From Tetragonia tetragonoides (taxonomy: Eukaryota > Streptophyta > Magnoliopsida > Caryophyllales > Aizoaceae), in the NCBI GenBank assembly GCA_038025085.1, contig CM076146.1, positions 23,754,501 through 23,818,500 on the forward strand: a stretch of DNA of 64,000 bases, read 5' to 3'. The notes beneath the pieces are model-generated. The model saw only the letters and a program-made list of their open reading frames with translations, did not search any database and was not told where the DNA came from. Shown here piece after piece: positions 1 through 10,849 of this stretch. The first letter of the stretch is position 1, and each line of letters opens with the position of its first letter. The position numbers and the translations under genes were made by a program.

Positions 1-168
1 ACACCTAGGGTGTTTACAGTTACAAACAAGTTTCAACTCAAGCTTTGAATGCATTTACGTGTTTTAAAAGCTCATACGAGTAGGGTGAAAGAGATTTGAG
101 TTCTTTTGTGTTGTATATTAAGAGAAAGCATCCAAATACTTTGTTTGCATTCATTTGAGTTTGAAACT

Positions 169-336
169 ACACCTTGGATGTTTACAAGTACAAACAAGCT
201 TCAACTCAAGCTGTTGAATGAATTTACGCGGTTTAACAGCTCTTACGACAAGGGTGATAGAAATTGAGTTCTTTTGTGTTGTATATTAAGAGAAAGCTTC
301 CAAATACTTTGTGTATATTCATTTGCGTGTGAAACT
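169..336. repeat. Representative class B monomer (168 bp)
   Basis: Class B differs from A mainly in its last third: GTTTAACAGCTCTTACGAC, then AAGGGTGATAGAAATTGAG, where A has AAAAGCTCATACGAG and GAAAGAGATTTGAG. It often carries CAAGCTGTTGAATGAATTT in place of CAAGCTTTTGAATGCATTT, and is frequently one base shorter. Forms with CGACTAGGG replace CGACAAGGG in later blocks. B monomers are interspersed with A in block-specific orders. In places the classes alternate strictly and form a dimer. Confidence 0.88.
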
Positions 337-505
337 ACACCTAGGATGTTTACAGTTACAAACAAGTTTCAACTCAAGCTTTTGAATGCATTTACGCGTT
401 TTAAAAGCTCATACGAGTAGGGTGAAAGAGATTTGAGTTCTTTTGTGTTGTATATTAAGAGAAAGCATCCAAATGCTATGTTTGCATTCATTTGAGTGTG
501 AAACT
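337..505. repeat. Representative class A monomer (169 bp)
   Basis: This copy, counted from ACACCTAGG to the next ACACC, shows the class A tail: GTTTTAAAAGCTCATACGAG, then TAGGGTGAAAGAGATTTGAG. Class A is the commoner form. Sub-variants differ at the segment before the tail: GCATTTACGCG, GCATTTATGCTTTTT, GTATTTACGCATTTT or TGCATTTGAATGCATTT. They also differ in GTTTACAGTTAC versus GTTTACAAGTAC. These linked variants let individual monomers be followed through the HOR blocks. Confidence 0.9.
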
Positions 506-764
506 ACACCTAGGATGTTTACAAGTACAAAGAAGTTTCAACTCAAGGTGTTGAATGAATTTACGCGTTTTAACAGCTCTTACGACAAGTGTGATAGAAA
601 TTGAGTTCTTTTGTGTTGTATATCAAGAGAAAGCATCCAAAAACTTTGTTTGCATTCATTTGAGTGTGAAACTACACCTAGGATGTTTACAAGTACAAAC
701 AAGCTTCAACTCAAGCTTTTGAATGTATTTACGCATTTTAAAAGCTCATACGAGTAGGGTGAAA

Positions 765-769
765 GAGAC
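765..769. repeat. Left target-site duplication (GAGAC) of LTR copy 1
   Basis: GAGAC directly precedes TGATG. The matching copy is at 1432-1436, directly after CATCA. Five bases is the usual duplication length for Ty1/copia and Ty3/gypsy integrases. Removing the LTR and one GAGAC restores an ordinary monomer reading GAAAGAGACTTGAGTTC. Confidence 0.92.
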
Positions 770-836
770 TGATGTGAAATAAGTAACAAAACGGAAATTA
801 ACCTTTGATAGTATCACACAAAGGGATCTTGTTCAA

Positions 837-892
837 GAATCACTCAAGAACAACTCACGAATCACTCGTAAGGGTTTCAACCTGAATCACTC
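837..892. repeat. Triplicated GAATCACTC motif in LTR R/U5
   Basis: GAATCACTC occurs at 837-845, 859-867 and 884-892, spaced 22 and 25 bp. In the inferred transcript it lies downstream of the start site, within R/U5. The site that separates LTR copies 2-4 from copies 1, 5 and 6 lies between the second and third motif. Confidence 0.65.
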
Positions 893-967
893 AGTTTGAG
901 GGGTAAATACTCATGTATTCAATAATTAATCATCAAAGCACGAGTTTACAATAGCAAAGCTCTCCCC

Positions 968-975
968 TATTTATA
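968..975 (-). promoter_or_regulatory. TATA box of the LTR (minus strand)
   Basis: The minus strand reads CTATAAATAGGGGAG here, a strong plant-type TATA element. It lies about 455 bp from the right end of the LTR, a normal U3 position, and gives the orientation. Transcription would run leftward from about 935-940 and through R/U5 into satellite. Equivalent sites lie at 2984, 5000, 7016, 9032 and 11048 (start positions), so six potential promoters sit in the array. Whether any is active cannot be told from sequence. Confidence 0.7.
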
Positions 976-993
976 GACCAAGAAAATCTAAAG

Positions 994-1024
994 CTATTCG
1001 GAATCCTAATCCTAGTCCGAATAG
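994..1024. repeat. Perfect inverted repeat upstream of the LTR TATA box
   Basis: CTATTCGGA (994-1002) pairs with TCCGAATAG (1016-1024) around a 13-base loop. It lies within U3 just upstream of the minus-strand TATA element, where transcription-factor sites are expected. The same structure occurs in the other five LTRs at +2,016 steps. Confidence 0.75.
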
Positions 1025-1192
1025 GAAACTAACTACAAAACTGACTACAATTGTAAAACGGACTAACTAACATCTTTCCTAATACCTAATGGACTTCTAA
1101 TACTAATAACAATCAGATTATTACTCTCCTAAACATATTCTAACTAATAAAGGGAATACTAAACGAAATAGAACTGAACAACTGATTACCTA

Positions 1193-1241
1193 GCGCCCAA
1201 GGCTCAAAACCGCTGGAACAGTTTCCTTGGCGCCCAAGGCT
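1193..1241. repeat. GC-rich 12-bp direct repeat in LTR U3, with a short palindrome
   Basis: GCGCCCAAGGCT occurs at 1193-1204 and 1230-1241. The second copy lies in a perfect palindrome CCTTGG-CGC-CCAAGG at 1225-1239. This is the only GC-rich patch in an AT-rich region and is conserved in all six LTR copies. A regulatory role is possible but not shown. Confidence 0.7.
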
Positions 1242-1431
1242 TCTTCTTTTCAGCTTCTAGTCATCTTCTTGCCACTCTAACATAGTTACCTCACACTTTA
1301 CCTCACGTGGCATTATACTCTTGGCAATGAGCAGCTCAAGATCAAGCATTAACGTTTCAAGAACTGGGTTCTTGGACGTTCTTGATTCGTCGTCTTCTTG
1401 CTTGTCCTTTAACGTACTTGCTCCTGCATCA

Positions 1432-1436
1432 GAGAC
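1432..1436. repeat. Right target-site duplication (GAGAC) of LTR copy 1
   Basis: This is the second GAGAC, followed immediately by TTGAGTTCTTTTGTG, where the interrupted monomer resumes in phase. Confidence 0.92.
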
Positions 1437-2785
1437 TTGAGTTCTTTTGTGTTGTATATTAAGAGAAATCAACCAAATACTTTGTGTACATTCATTTGAG
1501 TGTGAAACTATACCTAGGATGTTTACAGTTACAAACAAGCTTCAACTCAAGCTTTTGAATGCATTTACGCGTTTTAAAAGCTCATACGAGTAGGGTGAAA
1601 GACATTTGAGTTCTTTTGTGTTGTATAATAAGAGAAAGCATCCAAATACGTTGTTTGCATTCATTTGAGTGTGAAACTACACCTAGGATGTTTACAGTTA
1701 CAAACAAGCTTCAACTCAAGCTTTTGAATGCATTTATGCTTTTTAAAAGCTCATTCGAGTAGGGTGAAAGAGATTTGAGTTCTTTTGTGTTGTATATTAA
1801 GAGAAAGCATCACAATACTTTGTTTGTATTCATTTGAGTGTGAAACTACACCTAGGATGTTTACAAGTACAAACAAGCTTTAACTCAAGCTTTTGAATGT
1901 ATTTACGCATTTTAAAAGCTCATACGAGTAGGGTAAAAGAGATTTGAGTTCTTTTGTGTTGTATATTAAGAGAAAGCTTCCAAATACTTTGTGTACATTC
2001 ATTTGGGTGTGAAACTACACCTAGGGTGTTTACAGTTACAAACAAGTTTCAACTCAAGCTTTGAATGCATTTACGTGTTTTAAAAGCTCATACGAGTAGG
2101 GTGAAAGAGATTTGAGTTCTTTTGTGTTGTATATTAAGAGAAAGCATCCAAATACTTTGTTTGCATTCATTTGAGTTTGAAACTACACCTTGGATGTTTA
2201 CAAGTACAAACAAGCTTCAACTCAAGCTGTTGAATGAATTTACGCGGTTTAACAGCTCTTACGACAAGGGTGATAGAAATTGAGTTCTTTTGTGTTGTAT
2301 ATTAAGAGAAAGCTTCCAAATACTTTGTGTATATTCATTTGCGTGTGAAACTACACCTAGGATGTTTACAGTTACAAACAAGTTTCAACTCAAGCTTTTG
2401 AATGCATTTACGCGTTTTAAAAGCTCATACGAGTAGGGTGAAAGAGATTTGAGTTCTTTTGTGTTGTATATTAAGAGAAAGCATCCAAATGCTATGTTTG
2501 CATTCATTTGAGTGTGAAACTACACCTAGGATGTTTACAAGTACAAACAAGTTTCAACTCAAGGTGTTGAATGAATTTACGCGTTTTAACAGCTCTTACG
2601 ACAAGTGTGATAGAAATTGAGTTCTTTTGTGTTGTATATCAAGAGAAAGCATCCAAAAACTTTGTTTGCATTCATTTGAGTGTGAAACTACACCTAGGAT
2701 GTTTACAAGTACAAACAAGCTTCAACTCAAGCTTTTGAATGTATTTACGCATTTTAAAAGCTCATACGAGTAGGGTGAAAGAGAC

Positions 2786-3447
2786 TGATGTGAAATAAGT
2801 AACAAAACGGAAATTAACCTTTGATAGTATCACACAAAGGGATCTTGTTCAAGAATCACTCAAGAACAACTCACGAATCACTCGTAAGGATCTCAACCTG
2901 AATCACTCAGTTTGAGGGGTAAATACTCATGTATTCAATAATTAATCATCAAAGCACGAGTTTACAATAGCAAAGCTCTCCCCTATTTATAGACCAAGAA
3001 AATCTAAAGCTATTCGGAATCCTAATCCTAGTCCGAATAGGAAACTAACTACAAAACTGACTACAATTGTAAAACGGACTAACTAACATCTTTCCTAATA
3101 CCTAATGGACTTCTAATACTAATAACAATCAGATTATTACTCTCCTAAACATATTCTAACTAATAAAGGGAATACTAAACGAAATAGAACTGAACAACTT
3201 ATTACCTAGCGCCCAAGGCTCAAAACCGCTGGAACAGTTTCCTTGGCGCCCAAGGCTTCTTCTTTTCAGCTTCTAGTCATCTTCTTGCCACTCTAACATA
3301 GTTACCTCACACTTTACCTCACGTGGCATTATACTCTTGGCAATGAGCAGCTCAAGATCAAGCATTAACGTTTCAAGAACTGGGTTCTTGGACGTTCTTG
3401 ATTCGTCGTCTTCTTGCTTGTCCTTTAACGTACTTGCTCCTGCATCA
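2786..3447 (-). mobile_element. Solo LTR, copy 2 of 6
   Basis: Same element, ends and flanking GAGAC (2781-2785 and 3448-3452) as the first copy, exactly 2,016 bp downstream. It differs from copy 1 by A at 2890 and C at 2892 (AAGGATCTCAACC against AAGGGTTTCAACC), and has a private T at 3200. The identical target duplication shows it arose by copying the whole satellite block and not by a new insertion. Confidence 0.93.
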
Positions 3448-4801
3448 GAGACTTGAGTTCTTTTGTGTTGTATATTAAGAGAAATCAACCAAATACTTTG
3501 TGTACATTCATTTGAGTGTGAAACTATACCTAGGATGTTTACAGTTACAAACAAGCTTCAACTCAAGCTTTTGAATGCATTTACGCGTTTTAAAAGCTCA
3601 TACGAGTAGGGTGAAAGACATTTGAGTTCTTTTGTGTTGTATAATAAGAGAAAGCATCCAAATACGTTGTTTGCATTCATTTGAGTGTGAAACTACACCT
3701 AGGATGTTTACAGTTACAAACAAGCTTCAACTCAAGCTTTTGAATGCATTTATGCTTTTTAAAAGCTCATTCGAGTAGGGTGAAAGAGATTTGAGTTCTT
3801 TTGTGTTGTATATTAAGAGAAAGCATCACAATACTTTGTTTGTATTCATTTGAGTGTGAAACTACACCTAGGATGTTTACAAGTACAAACAAGCTTTAAC
3901 TCAAGCTTTTGAATGTATTTACGCATTTTAAAAGCTCATACGAGTAGGGTAAAAGAGATTTGAGTTCTTTTGTGTTGTATATTAAGAGAAAGCTTCCAAA
4001 TACTTTGTGTACATTCATTTGAGTGTGAAACTACACCTAGGGTGTTTACAGTTACAAACAAGTTTCAACTCAAGCTTTGAATGCATTTACGTGTTTTAAA
4101 AGCTCATACGAGTAGGGTGAAAGAGATTTGAGTTCTTTTGTGTTGTATATTAAGAGAAAGCATCCAAATACTTTGTTTGCATTCATTTGAGTTTGAAACT
4201 ACACCTTGGATGTTTACAAGTACAAACAAGCTTCAACTCAAGCTGTTGAATGAATTTACGCGGTTTAACAGCTCTTACGACAAGGGTGATAGAAATTGAG
4301 TTCTTTTGTGTTGTATATTAAGAGAAAGCTTCCAAATACTTTGTGTATATTCATTTGCGTGTGAAACTACACCTAGGATGTTTACAGTTACAAACAAGTT
4401 TCAACTCAAGCTTTTGAATGCATTTACGCGTTTTAAAAGCTCATACGAGTAGGGTGAAAGAGATTTGAGTTCTTTTGTGTTGTATATTAAGAGAAAGCAT
4501 CCAAATGCTATGTTTGCATTCATTTGAGTGTGAAACTACACCTAGGATGTTTACAAGTACAAACAAGTTTCAACTCAAGGTGTTGAATGAATTTACGCGT
4601 TTTAACAGCTCTTACGACAAGTGTGATAGAAATTGAGTTCTTTTGTGTTGTATATCAAGAGAAAGCATCCAAAAACTTTGTTTGCATTCATTTGAGTGTG
4701 AAACTACACCTAGGATGTTTACAAGTACAAACAAGCTTCAACTCAAGCTTTTGAATGTATTTACGCATTTTAAAAGCTCATACGAGTAGGATGAAAGAGA
4801 C

Positions 4802-5463
4802 TGATGTGAAATAAGTAACAAAACGGAAATTAACCTTTGATAGTATCACACAAAGGGATCTTGTTCAAGAATCACTCAAGAACAACTCACGAATCACTCG
4901 TAAGGATCTCAACCTGAATCACTCAGTTTGAGGGGTAAATACTCATGTATTCAATAATTAATCATCAAAGCACGAGTTTACAATAGCAAAGCTCTCCCCT
5001 ATTTATAGACCAAGAAAATCTAAAGCTATTCGGAATCCTAATCCTAGTCCGAATAGGAAACTAACTACAAAACTGACTACAATTGTAAAACGGACTAACT
5101 AACATCTTTCCTAATACCTAATGGACTTCTAATACTAATAACAATCAGATTATTACTCTCCTAAACATATTCTAACTAATAAAGGGAATACTAAACGAAA
5201 TAGAACTGAACAACTGATTACCTAGCGCCCAAGGCTCAAAACCGCTGGAACAGTTTCCTTGGCGCCCAAGGCTTCTTCTTTTCAGCTTCTAGTCATCTTC
5301 TTGCCACTCTAACATAGTTACCTCACACTTTACCTCACGTGGCATTATACTCTTGGCAATGAGCAGCTCAAGATCAAGCATTAACGTTTCAAGAACTGGG
5401 TTCTTGGACGTTCTTGATTCGTCGTCTTCTTGCTTGTCCTTTAACGTACTTGCTCCTGCATCA
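4802..5463 (-). mobile_element. Solo LTR, copy 3 of 6
   Basis: Same 662-bp LTR flanked by GAGAC (4797-4801 and 5464-5468). It shares the AAGGATCTC variant with copy 2 but lacks that copy's private T. The satellite just upstream reads GTAGGATGAAAG instead of GTAGGGTGAAAG. Confidence 0.93.
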
Positions 5464-6817
5464 GAGACTTGAGTTCTTTTGTGTTGTATATTAAGAGAAA
5501 TCAACCAAATACTTTGTGTACATTCATTTGAGTGTGAAACTATACCTAGGATGTTTACAGTTACAAACAAGCTTCAACTCAAGCTTTTGAATGCATTTAC
5601 GCGTTTTAAAAGCTCATACGAGTAGGGTGAAAGACATTTGAGTTCTTTTGTGTTGTATAATAAGAGAAAGCATCCAAATACGTTGTTTGCATTCATTTGA
5701 GTGTGAAACTACACCTAGGATGTTTACAGTTACAAACAAGCTTCAACTCAAGCTTTTGAATGCATTTATGCTTTTTAAAAGCTCATTCGAGTAGGGTGAA
5801 AGAGATTTGAGTTCTTTTGTGTTGTATATTAAGAGAAAGCATCACAATACTTTGTTTGTATTCATTTGAGTGTGAAACTACACCTAGGATGTTTACAAGT
5901 ACAAACAAGCTTTAACTCAAGCTTTTGAATGTATTTACGCATTTTAAAAGCTCATACGAGTAGGGTAAAAGAGATTTGAGTTCTTTTGTGTTGTATATTA
6001 AGAGAAAGCTTCCAAATACTTTGTGTACATTCATTTGAGTGTGAAACTACACCTAGGGTGTTTACAGTTACAAACAAGTTTCAACTCAAGCTTTGAATGC
6101 ATTTACGTGTTTTAAAAGCTCATACGAGTAGGGTGAAAGAGATTTGAGTTCTTTTGTGTTGTATATTAAGAGAAAGCATCCAAATACTTTGTTTGCATTC
6201 ATTTGAGTTTGAAACTACACCTTGAATGTTTACAAGTACAAACAAGCTTCAACTCAAGCTGTTGAATGAATTTACGCGGTTTAACAGCTCTTACGACAAG
6301 GGTGATAGAAATTGAGTTCTTTTGTGTTGTATATTAAGAGAAAGCTTCCAAATACTTTGTGTATATTCATTTGCGTGTGAAACTACACCTAGGATGTTTA
6401 CAGTTACAAACAAGTTTCAACTCAAGGTTTTGAATGCATTTACGCGTTTTAAAAGCTCATACGAGTAGGGTGAAAGAGATTTGAGTTCTTTTGTGTTGTA
6501 TATTAAGAGAAAGCATCCAAATGCTATGTTTGCATTCATTTGAGTGTGAAACTACACCTAGGATGTTTACAAGTACAAACAAGTTTCAACTCAAGGTGTT
6601 GAATGAATTTACGCGTTTTAACAGCTCTTACGACAAGTGTGATAGAAATTGAGTTCTTTTGTGTTGTATATCAAGAGAAAGCATCCAAAAACTTTGTTTG
6701 CATTCATTTGAGTGTGAAACTACACCTAGGATGTTTACAAGTACAAACAAGCTTCAACTCAAGCTTTTGAATGTATTTACGCATTTTAAAAGCTCATACG
6801 AGTAGGGTGAAAGAGAC

Positions 6818-7479
6818 TGATGTGAAATAAGTAACAAAACGGAAATTAACCTTTGATAGTATCACACAAAGGGATCTTGTTCAAGAATCACTCAAGAACA
6901 ACTCACGAATCACTCGTAAGGGTCTCAACCTGAATCACTCAGTTTGAGGGGTAAATACTCATGTATTCAATAATTAATCATCAAAGCACGAGTTTACAAT
7001 AGCAAAGCTCTCCCCTATTTATAGACCAAGAAAATCTAAAGCTATTCGGAATCCTAATCCTAGTCCGAATAGGAAACTAACTACAAAACTGACTACAATT
7101 GTAAAACGGACTAACTAACATCTTTCCTAATACCTAATGGACTTCTAATACTAATAACAATCAGATTATTACTCTCCTAAACATATTCTAACTAATAAAG
7201 GGAATACTAAACGAAATAGAACTGAACAACTGATTACCTAGCGCCCAAGGCTCAAAACCGCTGGAACAGTTTCCTTGGCGCCCAAGGCTTCTTCTTTTCA
7301 GCTTCTAGTCATCTTCTTGCCACTCTAACATAGTTACCTCACACTTCACCTCACGTGGCATTATACTCTTGGCAATGAGCAGCTCAAGATCAAGCATTAA
7401 CGTTTCAAGAACTGGGTTCTTGGACGTTCTTGATTCGTCGTCTTCTTGCTTCTCCTTTAACGTACTTGCTCCTGCATCA
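6818..7479 (-). mobile_element. Solo LTR, copy 4 of 6
   Basis: Same 662-bp LTR flanked by GAGAC (6813-6817 and 7480-7484). At the diagnostic site it reads AAGGGTCTC, carrying only one of the two changes found in copies 2 and 3, so it is intermediate. Private changes are C at 7347 and C at 7452. Confidence 0.93.
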
Positions 7480-8833
7480 GAGACTTGAGTTCTTTTGTGT
7501 TGTATATTAAGAGAAATCAACCAAATACTTTGTGTACATTCATTTGAGTGTGAAACTATACCTAGGATGTTTACAGTTACAAACAAGCTTCAACTCAAGC
7601 TTTTGAATGCATTTACGCGTTTTAAAAGCTCATACGAGTAGGGTGAAAGACATTTGAGTTCTTTTGTGTTGTATAATAAGAGAAAGCATCCAAATACGTT
7701 GTTTGCATTCATTTGAGTGTGAAACTACACCTAGGATGTTTACAGTTACAAACAAGCTTCAACTCAAGCTTTTGAATGCATTTATGCTTTTTAAAAGCTC
7801 ATTCGAGTAGGGTGAAAGAGATTTGAGTTCTTTTGTGTTGTATATTAAGAGAAAGCATCACAATACTTTGTTTGTATTCATTTGAGTGTGAAACTACACC
7901 TAGGATGTTTACAAGTACAAACAAGCTTTAACTCAAGCTTTTGAATGTATTTACGCATTTTAAAAGCTCATACGAGTAGGGTAAAAGAGATTTGAGTTCT
8001 TTTGTGTTGTATATTAAGAGAAAGCTTCCAAATACTTTGTGTACATTCATTTGAGTGTGAAACTACACCTAGGGTGTTTACAGTTACAAACAAGTTTCAA
8101 CTCAAGCTTTGAATGCATTTACGTGTTTTAAAAGCTCATACGAGTAGGGTGAAAGAGATTTGAGTTCTTTTGTGTTGTATATTAAGAGAAAGCATCCAAA
8201 TACTTTGTTTGCATTCATTTGAGTTTGAAACTACACCTTGGATGTTTACAAGTACAAACAAGCTTCAACTCAAGCTGTTGAATGAATTTACGCGGTTTAA
8301 CAGCTCTTACGACAAGGGTGATAGAAATTGAGTTCTTTTGTGTTGTATATTAAGAGAAAGCTTCCAAATACTTTGTGTATATTCATTTGCGTGTGAAACT
8401 ACACCTAGGATGTTTACAGTTACAAACAAGTTTCAACTCAAGCTTTTGAATGCATTTACGCGTTTTAAAAGCTCATACGAGTAGGGTGAAAGAGATTTGA
8501 GTTCTTTTGTGTTGTATATTAAGAGAAAGCATCCAAATGCTATGTTTGGATTCATTTGAGTGTGAAACTACACCTAGGATGTTTACAAGTACAAACAAGT
8601 TTCAACTCAAGGTGTTGAATGAATTTACGCGTTTTAACAGCTCTTACGACAAGTGTGATAGAAATTGAGTTCTTTTGTGTTGTATATCAAGAGAAAGCAT
8701 CCAAAAACTTTGTTTGCATTCATTTGAGTGTGAAACTACACCTAGGATGTTTACAAGTACAAACAAGCTTCAACTCAAGCTTTTGAATGTATTTACGCAT
8801 TTTAAAAGCTCATACGAGTAGGGTGAAAGAGAC

Positions 8834-9495
8834 TGATGTGAAATAAGTAACAAAACGGAAATTAACCTTTGATAGTATCACACAAAGGGATCTTGTTCAA
8901 GAATCACTCAAGAACAACTCACGAATCACTCGTAAGGGTTTCAACCTGAATCACTCAGTTTGAGGGGTAAATACTCATGTATTCAATAATTAATCATCAA
9001 AGCACGAGTTTACAATAGCAAAGCTCTCCCCTATTTATAGACCAAGAAAATCTAAAGCTATTCGGAATCCTAATCCTAGTCCGAATAGGAAACTAACTAC
9101 AAAACTGACTACAATTGTAAAACGGACTAACTAACATCTTTCCTAATACCTAATGGACTTCTAATACTAATAACAATCAGATTATTACTCTCCTAAACAT
9201 ATTCTAACTAATAAAGGGAATACTAAACGAAATAGAACTGAACAACTGATTACCTAGCGCCCAAGGCTCAAAACCGCTGGAACAGTTTCCTTGGCGCCCA
9301 AGGCTTCTTCTTTTCAGCTTCTAGTCATCTTCTTGCCACTCTAACATAGTTACCTCACACTTTACCTCACGTGGCATTATACTCTTGGCAATGAGCAGCT
9401 CAAGATCAAGCATTAACGTTTCAAGAACTGGGTTCTTGGACGTTCTTGATTCGTCGTCTTCTTGCGTGTCCTTTAACGTACTTGCTCCTGCATCA
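8834..9495 (-). mobile_element. Solo LTR, copy 5 of 6
   Basis: Same 662-bp LTR flanked by GAGAC (8829-8833 and 9496-9500). It has the AAGGGTTTC state of copy 1 and a private G at 9466. Confidence 0.93.
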
Positions 9496-10849
9496 GAGAC
9501 TTGAGTTCTTTTGTGTTGTATATTAAGAGAAATCAACCAAATACTTTGTGTACATTCATTTGAGTGTGAAACTATACCTAGGATGTTTACAGTTACAAAC
9601 AAGCTTCAACTCAAGCTTTTGAATGCATTTACGCGTTTTAAAAGCTCATACGAGTAGGGTGAAAGACATTTGAGTTCTTTTGTGTTGTATAATAAGAGAA
9701 AGCATCCAAATACGTTGTTTGCATTCATTTGAGTGTGAAACTACACCTAGGATGTTTACAGTTACAAGCAAGCTTCAACTCAAGCTTTTGAATGCATTTA
9801 TGCTTTTTAAAAGCTCATTCGAGTAGGGTGAAAGAGATTTGAGTTCTTTTGTGTTGTATATTAAGAGAAAGCATCACAATACTTTGTTTGTATTCATTTG
9901 AGTGTGAAACTACACCTAGGATGTTTACAAGTACAAACAAGCTTTAACTCAAGCTTTTGAATGTATTTACGCATTTTAAAAGCTCATACGAGTAGGGTAA
10001 AAGAGATTTGAGTTCTTTTGTGTTGTATATTAAGAGAAAGCTTCCAAATACTTTGTGTACATTCATTTGAGTGTGAAACTACACCTAGGGTGTTTACAGT
10101 TACAAACAAGTTTCAACTCAAGCTTTGAATGCATTTACGTGTTTTAAAAGCTCATACGAGTAGGGTGAAAGAGATTTGAGTTCTTTTGTGTTGTATATTA
10201 AGAGAAAGCATCCAAATACTTTGTTTGCATTCATTTGAGTTTGAAACTACACCTTGGATGTTTACAAGTACAAACAAGCTTCAACTCAAGCTGTTGAATG
10301 AATTTACGCGGTTTAACAGCTCTTACGACAAGGGTGATAGAAATTGAGTTCTTTTGTGTTGTATATTAAGAGAAAGCTTCCAAATACTTTGTGTATATTC
10401 ATTTGCGTGTGAAACTACACCTAGGATGTTTACAGTTACAAACAAGTTTCAACTCAAGCTTTTGAATGCATTTACGCGTTTTAAAAGCTCATACGAGTAG
10501 GGTGAAAGAGATTTGAGTTCTTTTGTGTTGTATATTAAGAGAAAGCATCCAAATGCTATGTTTGCATTCATTTGAGTGTGAAACTACACCTAGGATGTTT
10601 ACAAGTACAAACAAGTTTCAACTCAAGGTGGTGAATGAATTTACGCGTTTTAACAGCTCTTACGACAAGTGTGATAGAAATTGAGTTCTTTTGTGTTGTA
10701 TATCAAGAGAAAGCATCCAAATACTTTGTTTGCATTCATTTGAGTGTGAAACTACACCTAGGATGTTTACAAGTACAAACAAGCTTCAACTCAAGCTTTT
10801 GAATGTATTTACGCATTTTAAAAGCTCATACGAGTAGGGTGAAAGAGAC

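Larger units (their letters stand above)
770..1431 (-). mobile_element. Solo LTR of an LTR retrotransposon, copy 1
   Basis: The 662-bp insert interrupts a class A monomer. It begins TGATG and ends CATCA, a perfect 5-bp terminal inverted repeat with the TG...CA ends of LTRs. It is flanked by a 5-bp direct duplication GAGAC at 765-769 and 1432-1436. No internal coding region, primer-binding site or second LTR is present between the duplications, so this is a solo LTR left by LTR-LTR recombination. Orientation is inferred from the TATA element, which reads on the minus strand. U3 would then run from 1431 to about 940, with about 170 bp of R plus U5 after it. The TGATG...CATCA ends resemble CRM-type centromeric Ty3/gypsy elements, but the family is not proven. 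Confidence 0.93.

Noticed and set aside
770..1431. DNA transposon or MITE, because of the TGATG/CATCA inverted ends
   Set aside because: Only 5 bp of inverted repeat, TG...CA termini, a 5-bp target duplication and an internal TATA element at a U3-like position fit an LTR better.
1257..1538. 93-codon minus-strand reading frame, repeated at 3273, 5289, 7305, 9321 and 11337
   Set aside because: The first 36 codons are antisense satellite and the rest is LTR. It recurs only because the 2,016-bp unit recurs. It has no recognisable domain and is not a gene, although its LTR part is discussed as a possible polyprotein remnant.
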